NCBI RefSeq assembly: GCF_000709345.1
Contig: NZ_KL448323.1
Span: forward strand, 1,148,912-1,212,911
Source: Polaromonas glacialis
GTDB lineage: Bacteria > Pseudomonadota > Gammaproteobacteria > Burkholderiales > Burkholderiaceae_C
DNA length: 64,000 bases
Reading direction: 5' to 3'
Under the pieces are notes generated by a model that was not told where the DNA came from, ran no database searches, and saw only the letters and a program-made list of their open reading frames with translations. Made by a program: the position numbers and the translations under genes. Shown here in pieces: positions 38,023 through 46,485 of this stretch; positions within the stretch are counted from its first letter, which is position 1; every line of letters starts with the position of its first letter.

Positions 38023-39081
38023 TCAAGCCTCGGCCAGCAGCGAACGGGCAAGCTCGGTCATGGCTTGCGCGCTGTGGTCGCGCGGCGCCAGGGCTCGCGC
38101 CGCTTCGTACTGGGTGAAGTTGCGCTGCATGGACTGCAGGTAGCCCGGGTCGTAATGCTTGAGCAGCAGTTCGAGCACCACCGACGCCACGTCGCCGCCG
38201 CGCGCACGCGCCTGCCAGTCCTGGACGGTGGCCTTGCCGCGCGCCTCGGTCAGGGCGCCGAGCCGGTTGCAGAAGAATTCGATGTCCCGGACAAAAAAGT
38301 CATAGTCTTCCAGCAGCAGCGCCACGCGCTCGCCTTCAGGCAAATCAAGGCGCAGGCAGGGGCTGGCGCGCATGGCGGCAATCAGCCCTTCGGGAACGGC
38401 CACGTTGCCGACCTTCTTGCTCTCGCTTTCAATATAGACCGGCTGCGCTGCGTCAAAGCTGCGCAGCGCCGTCCAGATGCGGCTGTCGTAAGCCTTCTGG
38501 CTGGGCTGGGCCACGCCCGGGATCATGCCGAGCACCGAACTGCGGTGGTTGGCCAGCGCTTCAAGGTCCAGCACCTGCGCCCCCTGCGCCTCCAGGGCCT
38601 GCAGCAGCCGCGTCTTGCCCGAGCCGGTGGGGCCGCACACCACGCGGTAGCGGTGCCGCGCGGCGACTTGCGGCAGGTCCGCGACCAGCGCCGCCCGGAA
38701 GGCCTTGTAGCCGCCATCGACCAGCGTCACCTTGAAGCCGATCTGGTCCAGCACCAGCGCCAGCGAGCCGCTGCGCTTGCCGCCGCGCCAGCAATACACC
38801 AGCGGCTGCCATTCCCTGGGCTTGTCGAGTACATCGCGCTGGATGTGCTCTGAAATGTTCCTGGCGACCAGCGCCGCGCCCAGCTTCTTGGCCTCGAACT
38901 GGCTGATCTGCTTGTATTGGGTGCCGACGATCTTTCGCTCGTCGTCGTGCAGGCTGGGCCAGTTCACCGCGCCTGGCAGGTGGTCTTCGGCGTATTCGCC
39001 CTCGGAGCGGGCGTCGATGACGGTGGAGAACTGCCCCAGTTGGGCCAGGGCGTCTGCGGCGGAAATGCGGTCAAGGCTCAC
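38023..39081 (-). CDS. mnmH: tRNA 2-selenouridine synthase MnmH (SelU)
   Basis: Replaces sulfur with selenium (and can geranylate) in 2-thiouridine at the tRNA wobble position. 352 aa. The N-terminal rhodanese domain (about 1-130) has the active cysteine in VYCWRGGKRSGSLALVL. The C-terminal P-loop domain begins with VCGPTGSGKTRLLQALEAQG (near residue 150). Known family needs selenophosphate from SelD, which is not in the window. It overlaps the stop of tesA by four bases, so the two are cotranscribed. Confidence 0.94.
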   Translation of the reverse strand: MSLDRISAADALAQLGQFSTVIDARSEGEYAEDHLPGAVNWPSLHDDERKIVGTQYKQISQFEAKKLGAALVARNISEHIQRDVLDKPREWQPLVYCWRGGKRSGSLALVLDQIGFKVTLVDGGYKAFRAALVADLPQVAARHRYRVVCGPTGSGKTRLLQALEAQGAQVLDLEALANHRSSVLGMIPGVAQPSQKAYDSRIWTALRSFDAAQPVYIESESKKVGNVAVPEGLIAAMRASPCLRLDLPEGERVALLLEDYDFFVRDIEFFCNRLGALTEARGKATVQDWQARARGGDVASVVLELLLKHYDPGYLQSMQRNFTQYEAARALAPRDHSAQAMTELARSLLAEA

Positions 39082-39792
39082 GGGATGATTTTCTTCAGTT
39101 CTGGCCAGACATTGGCCAGCATTCTGGCTTGCGATGACTCGTTGGGGTGGATGCGGTCGGCCTGGAAATTGGCGGCGGCATTGTCGCCGTCGGCAACGCC
39201 CTTGAGGAAAAAGGGCACAAGCGCGACTTTCTCCTCCCTGGCGACCTTGGAGAAGAGGCCTGAAAAGGTGGCGGCGTAGGCGCCGCCATAGTTGGGCGGC
39301 ACCTCCATGCCGACCAGCAGCACGCGGGCGCCGGCTTTCTTGGACGCCTGCGTCATGGCCGTCAGGTTCTTTCCGGTCATGTCCAGCGGCAGGCCGCGCA
39401 GCGCGTCGTTGCCGCCCAGCTCGATCACCACGGTGGCGGGTTTGTGCTGCGCCAGCAGGGCCGGCAGGCGCGAGCGGCCACCCGAGGTGGTGTCGCCGCT
39501 GATGCTGGCATTGACGACCCGGACATTTTTGTTTTCGCTGGCCAGCTGCTTTTCAAGCAGCGGAACCCAGCCGGTGCCGCGCCTGAGGCCATATTCGGCG
39601 CTCAGCGAGTCGCCCACGATCAGCACGGTCGGCTGCGCCTTGGCCTGCGCCGGCGCCTGGGCAAATGCGGGCACTGCCAGCAGGGCGCTGATCAACACGC
39701 TTCCCAAGGATTTGGCCCAGCGGTTTCGCGCACCCAGGCCAGGCTTGCTACAGTCGGCAGCAATCGATTTAACGTTTTCAGAGAGGGTTGAC

Positions 39793-39794
<2 letters not shown>
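39078..39794 (-). CDS. tesA: arylesterase/acyl-CoA thioesterase I (TesA-like)
   Basis: Periplasmic SGNH hydrolase. From ATG 39794 the product is 238 aa. An N-terminal extension precedes a hydrophobic signal (SLGSVLISALLAVPAFAQA, cleavage near residue 45). The catalytic blocks are IVGDSLSAEYG (Ser), IELGGNDALRG (Gly-Asn oxyanion) and DRIHPNESSQA (Asp-His). The signal is unusually far from the start codon. The start codon overlaps the divergent ABC ATPase start in a shared CATG. Confidence 0.9.
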
Positions 39795-40533
<739 letters not shown>

Positions 40534-40540
40534 GAAAAAA

Positions 40541-40595
40541 TGCCTCTTGCGCATGCCAGTCGTGCGAAGAGTGCAATCTAAAAAATAGCAATTCG
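40541..40595 (-). repeat. family A repeat between ABC ATPase gene and rlmB
   Basis: GCCTCTTGCGCATGCCAGTC, then GTGCGAAGAGTGCAATCTAA and AAAATAGCA. It shares GCGCATGCCAGTCGTGCG with the copy at 60089. Confidence 0.65.
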
Positions 40596-40663
40596 CACGG
40601 CTTCGCTGGTGATCCGGCCTAGCCCCGCGCAGACCGCAAAACCCGAGCAGCGATAATTGCCCG

Positions 40664-41437
40664 ATGTCTTCTTCCCCCCACAAAGTCCTTTTCGGCTTCC
40701 ATGCCGTCGGTGTCCGCCTCAAGACCGCGCCCAAGTCGGTCATTGAAGTTTTTTACGATGCCTCGCGCCGCGATGCCCGGATGCGCCAGTTCACCGACCG
40801 CGCGCGCGAAGCCGGCGTGCGGCTGATCGAGTCCGACGGCCTGCGCCTGGCCAAGATGTGCGGCAGCCACGGCCACCAGGGCGTCGTTGCCCGGGTCGAT
40901 GTGGTCGCCCAAGTCACCTCGCTCGACGAGCTGCTGGAGCAGCTGGAAGAAGCCGGCACCGCCCAGCCGCTGCTGCTGGTGCTCGACGGCGTGACCGATC
41001 CGCACAACCTGGGCGCCTGCCTGCGGGTGGCCGACGGCGCCGGCGCGCAGGCGGTGATCGCGCCCAAGGACCATGCGGCCGGCATCAATGCCACGGTGTC
41101 CAAGGTCGCCAGCGGCGCGGCCGAGACCGTGCCGTATTTCATGGTCACCAACCTGGCGCGCACCTTGGGTGAGTTGAAGGAACGCAACATCTGGTGCATC
41201 GGCACCAGCGACGATGCCGAAAAGACGATTTACGACGTGGACTTGAGAGGCCCGGTAGCCTTGATTTTGGGCGCCGAGGGCGAAGGCATGCGCCAGCTGA
41301 CGCGCAAGACCTGCGACGAGCTGGTCCGCATTCCGATGAACGGCGCGGTGGAAAGCCTGAACGTGTCGGTCGCCAGCGGCGTCTGCCTGTACGAGGCGCT
41401 GCGCCAGCGCCGCCCGGCAGCCGATTCAGCAGCTTAG
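40664..41437 (+). CDS. rlmB: 23S rRNA 2'-O-methyltransferase RlmB
   Basis: SpoU/TrmH-family knotted methyltransferase for G2251 of 23S rRNA. 257 aa. An N-terminal RNA-binding substrate domain (about 5-85, KVLFGFHAVGVRLKT) precedes the SPOUT catalytic domain with LVLDGVTDPHNLGACLRVAD, GAQAVIAPKDHAAGINATVS and the knot motif RIPMNGAVESLNVSVASGVC, followed by LYEALRQR. The stop codon TAG belongs to the first bases of a 168-bp giant palindrome, so the native end of the gene may have been lost or replaced. Confidence 0.96.
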   Translation: MSSSPHKVLFGFHAVGVRLKTAPKSVIEVFYDASRRDARMRQFTDRAREAGVRLIESDGLRLAKMCGSHGHQGVVARVDVVAQVTSLDELLEQLEEAGTAQPLLLVLDGVTDPHNLGACLRVADGAGAQAVIAPKDHAAGINATVSKVASGAAETVPYFMVTNLARTLGELKERNIWCIGTSDDAEKTIYDVDLRGPVALILGAEGEGMRQLTRKTCDELVRIPMNGAVESLNVSVASGVCLYEALRQRRPAADSAA

Positions 41438-41601
41438 GAGGCTGTCGGACTGAGGTCGTCGAAAGCGAAAATTGGCCCCAGCGAGGATAGTTTTTGACGA
41501 TTTCGCAGGCCAATATCTGGATATTGGTCAAGAAAGCGGCGAAAAATAGACCGCTGCGGCCGATTTGTAGCCGACGACTCCTAAGTCCGGCAGACTCCTA
41601 A
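41434..41601. repeat. 168-bp giant imperfect palindrome (MITE-like)
   Basis: Both ends read TTAGGAG inward. The left arm begins TTAGGAGGCTGTCGGACTGA, the complement of the right arm begins TTAGGAGTCTGCCGGACTTA, and the two arms stay alignable for all of their roughly 83 bases, meeting in CCAATATC-TG-GATATTGG (41510-41527) almost exactly at the centre. The element fills the whole gap between convergent rlmB and chrA and provides the TAG stop codon of each. The outer TA on both sides could be a target duplication. No transposase is encoded. As RNA it would fold into one long stem from either strand and may act as a bidirectional terminator. Confidence 0.8.
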
Positions 41602-42182
41602 ATCAGCCCGTACCAGCCGAGCAGCGCGCCCGCGCCCAGCAGCCAGAGCAGGTGCGTCCGGGTGCGCCAGACGATCAGCGCCGTCACCACCGTCACCAGC
41701 CACACCGGCCAGTCCTTCAGCGAACTGCCGTTGGCGCTGGCCAGAATCCAGCCGGTGGCGATCAAGAGCGCCACGACGATGGGCGCCATGCCCTGCTTGA
41801 AGGCGCGCACGGCGCGCAGTTCGCGGTTGCGGTGGCCCCACTGGGCAGCGGCATAGGTCAGCACGGTGCTCGGAATCAAAATCCCCAGCAGCGACAGCAG
41901 CACGCCGAGCACGCCGGCCAGCATGCCGCCGGCGTTCAGGCCGACATTCCAGCCGAGCAGGGCGACAAACAGCACGTTCGGGCCGGGTGCTGCCTGGGCA
42001 ATCGCGATCGAGGCGTTGAACTGCTCGTCGGTCAGCCAGTGCTGCTGGTCCACCAGAAAGCGATGCATGTCGGGCGCGGTGGTGATGGCCCCGCCTATCG
42101 ACAGCAGCGACAGCGTCAGGTAATGCAGAAACAGCGTGAACCAGTCCTGCAGGCTGAACACCAGGGTGAGCGGTTCGGTCAT
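41598..42182 (-). CDS. chromate transporter subunit, second half (ChrA2)
   Basis: A 194-aa membrane protein with one CHR domain. The conserved motif APGPNVLFVALLGWNVG is near residue 65, and FLHYLTLSLLSIGGAITTAP near the start is the CHR N-terminal block. Five or six hydrophobic segments follow. Chromate transporters of this short type act as two-gene pairs, each with one CHR domain. Starts with ATG 42182, overlapping the chrA1 stop by four bases. Its stop codon is supplied by the giant palindrome. Confidence 0.88.
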   Translation of the reverse strand: MTEPLTLVFSLQDWFTLFLHYLTLSLLSIGGAITTAPDMHRFLVDQQHWLTDEQFNASIAIAQAAPGPNVLFVALLGWNVGLNAGGMLAGVLGVLLSLLGILIPSTVLTYAAAQWGHRNRELRAVRAFKQGMAPIVVALLIATGWILASANGSSLKDWPVWLVTVVTALIVWRTRTHLLWLLGAGALLGWYGLI

Positions 42183-42754
42183 GGCTTGAGCTTTTGATAA
42201 GCCATGATGCAGGCGATGCCGCCCAGGCCAAGCAGCACATAGACCAGCGGCCAGCGCAGCAGCGCGATGGCGGCAAAACACAGCACGCCAAAGCCAATGC
42301 ACAGCCGCAGGCCGAGCACGTTTTTCAGCAGGGCGCCAAACAGCTTCAGGCCGGTCGCCGCGATCAGCCCTGCCGCCACTGCGCCCATGCCGCGCAGCGC
42401 GCCAGCCACGCCGGGATGGCCGGCGAACTGGGCATAGACCAGCGCCAGCCCCAGCACGATGACCAGCGGCACGGTGAGCATGCCGGCCAGAGCGGCCATC
42501 GCGCCTTTCAGTCCGAAATAGCGCCCGCCAATCATCAGGGACAGGTTGACCACGTTCGGGCCGGGCATGATCTGCGCCACCGCCCAGTCCTCGATGAATT
42601 CCTCGCGCGTCATCCAGCGCTTTTTCTCGACCAGTTCGCGCTGCACCACGGCCAGCACGCCGCCAAAACCCTGCAGCGCCAGCAGGGTGAAGGAGACAAA
42701 CAGATCGGTCAGGGATTGGGGTTGCGGATGGTCTTGCGCCGGCAGGGAACTCAT
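42179..42754 (-). CDS. chromate transporter subunit, first half (ChrA1)
   Basis: A 191-aa CHR-domain membrane protein pairing with the next gene. It has the block LFVSFTLLALQGFGGVLAVV, EFIEDWAVAQIMPGPNVVNL with the CHR signature, and hydrophobic segments through the C-terminus. ATG 42754 (MSSLPAQDHP) fits the family; the open frame extends further but through a family A repeat. The pair may export chromate or transport a related anion; chromate resistance is not shown by sequence alone. Confidence 0.88.
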   Translation of the reverse strand: MSSLPAQDHPQPQSLTDLFVSFTLLALQGFGGVLAVVQRELVEKKRWMTREEFIEDWAVAQIMPGPNVVNLSLMIGGRYFGLKGAMAALAGMLTVPLVIVLGLALVYAQFAGHPGVAGALRGMGAVAAGLIAATGLKLFGALLKNVLGLRLCIGFGVLCFAAIALLRWPLVYVLLGLGGIACIMAYQKLKP

Positions 42755-42821
42755 GCGGCAATTATCGCCGCTGGCCTGAAAACCGCCTTGAACTGCCAGG
42801 CCGGATGCAGGCGGTTTCAAG

Positions 42822-42877
42822 CTATGAAAGTAATAGCTGTAGATGCCCGCTGGATATGCGAAAAACGCATTAAACAT
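42822..42877 (+). repeat. family A repeat upstream of chrA1
   Basis: GCTATGAAAGTAATAGCTGT, then AGATGCCCGCTGGATATGCG and AAAAACGCATTAAAC. Same core layout as the copy at 57644 (GCTATGAAAGTTGTAGCTGC). Confidence 0.65.
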
Positions 42878-42959
42878 GCTGAAGTGACGGCTGCAGGCCG
42901 GCGCGGCGCCCAACTGCCCACGCGATTCACGACACCGGCCATCGCGCGCTGGCGTGCCA

Positions 42960-43703
42960 TCACACCGTCATGCCGCCCGACACCTCGATCACTGCGCCGT
43001 TGATGTAGCTGGCCTCGTCGCTGGCAAGGAAGGCGTAGACGTTGGCGATTTCCTCGGGTTTGCCCAGACGCTTGAGCGGAACGCGGTGCTCCATTTCCTT
43101 GAGCACATTGTCGGGGATGGTCGCCAGAATCGGCGTGGTGACAAAGCCCGGCGCGACGGCGTTCACGCGGATGCCCTTGGGGCCGAGTTCGCGGCTCCAG
43201 GTCTTGGTGAAGCCGATCACGCCGAACTTGGTCGCCGCATAGTTGGTCTGGCCGAAGTTGCCGTAGATGCCGACCACCGAGCTGGCATTCAGGATCACGC
43301 CGCTGCCCTGCGCCACCATGGTGTCGGTCACCGCCTGGGCGCAGTGGAACACGCCGCGCAGGTTGACATCGATCACCCGGTCGAACTGCTCCAGCGTCAT
43401 TTTCTGCAGCCGCGCATCCTGCGTGATGCCGGCATTGTTGACCAGCACGTCGATGCGGCCGAACTGTTCCCTGACATGGGCGACCACGGCATCGACCATG
43501 TCCCGCTGCGTCACGTCCATGACAAAGCCGACCGCCTGCGCGCCCAGGGCCTTGCATTGCTTGACCGCCTCGTCAATCGCGGCCTGCCGGATGTCGCAGA
43601 CGATGACGATGGCGCCTTCGGCGGCAAACTTGAGGGCGGTGGCCAGGCCGATGCCCTGCGCTGCGCCGGTGATGAGGCTGACCTTGTTCTGGAGTCTTGG
43701 CAT
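42960..43703 (-). CDS. short-chain dehydrogenase, FabG/PhaB-like
   Basis: NAD(P)H-dependent SDR of 247 aa from [13 protein letters not shown]. The Rossmann motif TGAAQGIG is near residue 11-18, with NNAGIT near 90 and the catalytic block [20 protein letters not shown] (Ser, Tyr, Lys), followed by PGFVTTPI. It is close to 3-oxoacyl-ACP reductases and acetoacetyl-CoA reductases; with no fatty-acid or PHB genes beside it, the substrate remains open. A longer frame to 43727 is possible. It lies next to the universal stress gene, all read leftward. Confidence 0.85.
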   Translation of the reverse strand: MPRLQNKVSLITGAAQGIGLATALKFAAEGAIVIVCDIRQAAIDEAVKQCKALGAQAVGFVMDVTQRDMVDAVVAHVREQFGRIDVLVNNAGITQDARLQKMTLEQFDRVIDVNLRGVFHCAQAVTDTMVAQGSGVILNASSVVGIYGNFGQTNYAATKFGVIGFTKTWSRELGPKGIRVNAVAPGFVTTPILATIPDNVLKEMEHRVPLKRLGKPEEIANVYAFLASDEASYINGAVIEVSGGMTV

Positions 43704-43838
43704 GGAGGTTCTTCTGAAAAAGGGCAAAGGGTGGAGGGCGCCAGCTGGCAGGCCGGTGCAGGCGGATTGAGGCGCCTATCGTAGCCGCGCGCCGGCTGCC
43801 CGCTTGCGGCTGCAAGCGGCGCGGCCGCCGTTGATGCC

Positions 43839-44279
43839 TTAGCGAATCACCAGCACAGGCAGGGCCGACAGCCGCAGGATCTGCTCGGCGCCGCTGCCCA
43901 GCAGCATCCGTCCGAAGCCGCGCCGGCCATGGGTGCCGACCACCACCAGGTCGGCATTCCATTCCCTGGCGGCGTCGGCGACCACTTCGGCCAGCCGCTC
44001 GCCGGGCTTGTCGTACAGCAGGCTGTCGGCTTCGCTGCCGGCCGAGCGGGCAATCGCCATGGCATCTTCGAGTATCTTGGTGCCGGCTTGGCGCATCGCC
44101 GAAACCAGTTCGCCCGAATAGCCGCCGTACTGCTCGTAGCCGGTCAGGTAAGCGATTTCCTCCACCACGTGGATCAGCCGCACCCGGCCGCCCGAATCCC
44201 TGGCCATCTGCAGGGCGGCGACCAGCGCCTTGTTGGCGCTGTCACTTCCGTCGACCGGGACAAGTATTCGCTGGTACAT
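43839..44279 (-). CDS. universal stress protein (UspA family), copy 1
   Basis: A 146-aa single Usp domain beginning MYQRILVPVDGSDSANKALV. The ATP-binding signature GTHGRRGFGRMLLGSGAE is complete, so it is probably the ATP-binding type, and it ends with LPVLVIR. Its promoter region carries a perfect FNR/ANR box 58 bases upstream, with CAAAAT at the expected -10 position, so induction at low oxygen is likely. Divergent from the two-domain Usp gene. Confidence 0.92.
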   Translation of the reverse strand: MYQRILVPVDGSDSANKALVAALQMARDSGGRVRLIHVVEEIAYLTGYEQYGGYSGELVSAMRQAGTKILEDAMAIARSAGSEADSLLYDKPGERLAEVVADAAREWNADLVVVGTHGRRGFGRMLLGSGAEQILRLSALPVLVIR

Positions 44280-44308
44280 GGGCTGCTCCTTGTGCAAACT
44301 GGACGGTG

Positions 44309-44314
44309 ATTTTG
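44309..44314 (-). promoter_or_regulatory. -10 element for usp copy 1
   Basis: CAAAAT on the minus strand, placed where a class II FNR promoter would have its -10 if the box at 44337-44350 is centred at -41.5. Confidence 0.4.
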
Positions 44315-44336
44315 GCCGGGTTTGCGGCCTGCCGGG

Positions 44337-44350
44337 TTGATGTGCATCAA
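44337..44350. promoter_or_regulatory. perfect FNR/ANR box
   Basis: TTGATGTGCATCAA matches the FNR/ANR consensus TTGAT-N4-ATCAA at all ten fixed bases. It lies in the 212-base gap between the divergent Usp genes at 44279 and 44492. Its spacing fits class II activation of the leftward gene. Confidence 0.8.
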
Positions 44351-44416
44351 GCGGCCGGCAGGGACGGCCCGGTGCGCAAGGACTGGCCTGCGCTTTCTGC
44401 CAGCAGTGGGCGCTGC

Positions 44417-44430
44417 TTGATCTGCGTCAA
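44417..44430. promoter_or_regulatory. FNR/ANR-like box
   Basis: TTGATCTGCGTCAA matches nine of the ten fixed consensus bases. Centre at 44423.5; a start site 41.5 bases on (44465) would have TATCGT (44453-44458) as -10, fitting class II activation of the rightward Usp gene. Confidence 0.7.
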
Positions 44431-44491
44431 GCCTGAGCAGCTTGCCAGTCGATATCGTTGCTGCAATCACCACTTCCTGATGGAGCCGGCC

Positions 44492-45334
44492 ATGAACGGA
44501 TCGCTTGCACAACTGCTGGTACACATGGACGCCCTGCCGAAGGCGCAGCAGCGCCTGGAGGCCGCCCGGCGGCTCGGACAGGCGCAAGGCGCCGCAGTGA
44601 CGGCGATGTACGTGGTGATGTCGCATTTCGTGGAATTGCCTTTCTCGCCGGAAATCGGTCCCGGCATCGCTTCGGCGCTGCAGGACATCGACGACCAGCA
44701 GCGCCGGCTGGCGCGCACCGCCTTCGACCAGGCGCTGGCAACGCCCGGCGCGGCCGTCGAATGGGCCGAGATTCGTGAAGACCCGATGATGGCGGCGTTT
44801 GCGCAGCAGGCTTTTTACGCTGACTTGATGGTGCTGGGCCAGCATGACCCGTCCACCGCTTCTTCGTCCGGCGTGCCGTCCGATTTTGCCGAGAACGTGA
44901 TGCTCATGAGCGGCAAGCCGGCGCTGATCCTGCCGTATGCTGGCATGGCGCCCGCCGTGATCGGCGAAACCGTGGTGATTGCCTGGAAACCGGCGCGCGA
45001 AGCGGCGCGCGCCGTGAGCGCGGCCATGCCACTGCTCAAGCGCGCGCGGCGCGTCGTCATCCTGTCATGGTCTGGCGAGGATGAAAAGGTGGTCGGCAAG
45101 CGGCTCGACCTGCGCGGCTACCTCCGGCTGAACGGCGTCGCGGCAGACTGGCTGGAACAGGGAGACGAGCCTTCGGCACTGGGCGAAGTGCTGCTCTCGC
45201 GTTGCTTTGACATGGGGGCTGACCTGCTGGTGATGGGCTGCTATGGCCACAGCCGGGCGCGCGAATGGGTGCTGGGCGGCACCTCGCGCACCGTGCTGGA
45301 GTCGATGACGCTGCCGGTCCTGATGTCGCACTGA
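44492..45334 (+). CDS. two-domain universal stress protein
   Basis: A 280-aa tandem Usp. The N-terminal domain (about 1-145) is degenerate, without a clear ATP motif (AQLLVHMDALPKAQQRLEAA). The C-terminal domain (about 150-280) has VIAWKPAREAARAVSAAMPL and the nucleotide signature GCYGHSRAREWVLGGTSR, ending LPVLMSH. ATG 44492 follows GGAG at correct spacing; the frame upstream is non-conserved. This type occurs in low-oxygen stress clusters of Burkholderia and Pseudomonas. Driven by its own FNR-like box. Confidence 0.88.
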   Translation: MNGSLAQLLVHMDALPKAQQRLEAARRLGQAQGAAVTAMYVVMSHFVELPFSPEIGPGIASALQDIDDQQRRLARTAFDQALATPGAAVEWAEIREDPMMAAFAQQAFYADLMVLGQHDPSTASSSGVPSDFAENVMLMSGKPALILPYAGMAPAVIGETVVIAWKPAREAARAVSAAMPLLKRARRVVILSWSGEDEKVVGKRLDLRGYLRLNGVAADWLEQGDEPSALGEVLLSRCFDMGADLLVMGCYGHSRAREWVLGGTSRTVLESMTLPVLMSH

Positions 45335-45336
45335 TT

Positions 45337-45747
45337 TCAGGGCCTGCGCACCCGGACCTTGCGGCCATCGGCCAGCGCTGCGGGCGGATAGACCACCACC
45401 GTCTGGCCGGGCGCCAGTCCCTGGCGCACCCAGGCCAGGGTCGCATTGCGCGCACCCACTTCCACCGCCTGAAGCCTGGCCTTTCCTGCTTCCAGCCGGT
45501 AGGCGGCCATGCCTTCCCCGTGCGCCAGAACGGCCCCGACCGGAACCACCACTGCCGGCTCGATGCTGTCGGTGATGATCCTCACCCCGACCCGGAAGCC
45601 GTCGCCCATGTCGGTGCGGCACACACCGCAGGCCAGCACGCGCACCACCACGTCGTGCTCCACGGCCTGCGGCGCCGGTTTGAACCCTCCCAGCAGCGTG
45701 TGTCCTGCCGGGTCGGCGCTCATCGCGAACATCGTGGTTGGCAACAT
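45337..45747 (-). pseudogene. chimeric remnant: alcohol dehydrogenase N-term fused to efflux adaptor C-term
   Basis: The 136-codon frame joins unrelated pieces. Residues about 1-47 (FKPAPQAVEHDVVVRVLACG, then VCRTDM) are the zinc-binding N-terminus of a medium-chain alcohol dehydrogenase. Residues about 48-136 (GDGFRVGVRIITDSIEPAVV, then AVEVGARNATLAWVRQGLAP and VVVYPPAALADGRKVRV) are the C-terminal beta-barrel part of a HlyD/RND membrane fusion protein. Neither part can fold as a whole enzyme or adaptor. The junction is near 45606. This looks like a deletion that fused two neighbouring genes. It is convergent with the two-domain Usp gene and ends two bases after it. Confidence 0.75.
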
Positions 45748-45798
45748 GGATTCATGGTACGCAAGGGCCGCCGGCGCGTGAAGATTTCAGGTTTCTTC

Positions 45799-45812
45799 TT
45801 GACCTTGCGCAA
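45799..45812. promoter_or_regulatory. degenerate FNR/ANR-like box
   Basis: TTGACCTTGCGCAA keeps seven of ten fixed consensus bases. Placed at -41.5 from a start site near 45847 it would serve the Usp gene at 45867. The match is weak, but the position repeats that of the stronger boxes. Confidence 0.4.
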
Positions 45813-45866
45813 GTGCCATCGGGCAAAAAACCGAAAAGATGCATTTTTCAACCCAGGAGCCACCTC

Positions 45867-46337
45867 ATGCCCAGTTTTCACCAGATACTTGTCGCGGTCG
45901 ATGGCAGTCCCACGTCAGAAAAGGCGCTTGATGAAGCAATCCGCCTGGCCCGGCTGAACGGCGCCCGCCTGCGGCTGCTGCATGTGGTCGATGAACTGGG
46001 CTATGTCAACGGTTTTGAGTCGGCGGTGAACTACCTGAACGAAATCATCCCGCTGATGCGTGTGGCCGGGGAAAAGCTGCTGGCGCATTACCTGAAAAAA
46101 GCGACCGACCAGGGCGTCGAGGCGGACAGCGTGCTGATCGACGAAGGCCCGGGGCGCATCTGCGACCATGTGGCCGCGCAGGCCATGCGGGCCAAGGCCG
46201 ACCTGATCGTCGTCGGCTCCCATGGCCGGCGCGGTGTCGGCCGCATTTTGCTGGGCAGCGATGCCGAGCAGATCGTGCGGCACGCGCCGGTTCCGGTGCT
46301 GGTGGTCAGGGCGGCTGCGGAAGGCGTCACGTCTTAG
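45867..46337 (+). CDS. universal stress protein (UspA family), copy 3
   Basis: A 156-aa single-domain Usp starting MPSFHQILVAVDGSPTSEKA after AGGAG. The ATP-binding signature is GSHGRRGVGRILLGSDAE, and it ends VPVLVVRAAAEGVTS. Related to copy 1 at 43839 (same domain order and similar ATP motif) but clearly diverged, so the pair is not a recent duplication. The upstream gap holds a weak FNR-like box. Confidence 0.92.
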   Translation: MPSFHQILVAVDGSPTSEKALDEAIRLARLNGARLRLLHVVDELGYVNGFESAVNYLNEIIPLMRVAGEKLLAHYLKKATDQGVEADSVLIDEGPGRICDHVAAQAMRAKADLIVVGSHGRRGVGRILLGSDAEQIVRHAPVPVLVVRAAAEGVTS

Positions 46338-46338
46338 A

Positions 46339-46455
46339 GCGCAATCACCCCGTTGGCAACCATGACGTGCAAGGTTCCTGATGTTTTTGCTACTGAATTT
46401 ATAGCTACTTGTGCAAGACAGTCATGCGCAAGATGCCTATTTAGTATTGAAATAG
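46339..46455 (+). repeat. family A repeat, long copy
   Basis: Core TTGCTACTGAATTTATAGCT at 46387 and onward, then ACTTGTGCAAGACAGTCATG, CGCAAGATGCCTATTTAGTA. The core and the upstream GCGCAATC...TTGGCAACCA are shared with the copy at 60069-60165, so the element can be longer than 100 bases. Confidence 0.75.
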
Positions 46456-46485
46456 CGGCCTGTCCCGCAAAAAGGCCACCCGGCT

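Noticed and set aside
39735..39775. Possible family A remnant in the tesA N-terminal extension
   Set aside because: Only a short resemblance to the core was seen; could be chance.
45057..45622. Alternative minus-strand frames over the Usp/chimera junction
   Set aside because: They are shadows of the two-domain Usp gene and of the chimeric remnant, with Arg/Gly-rich composition.
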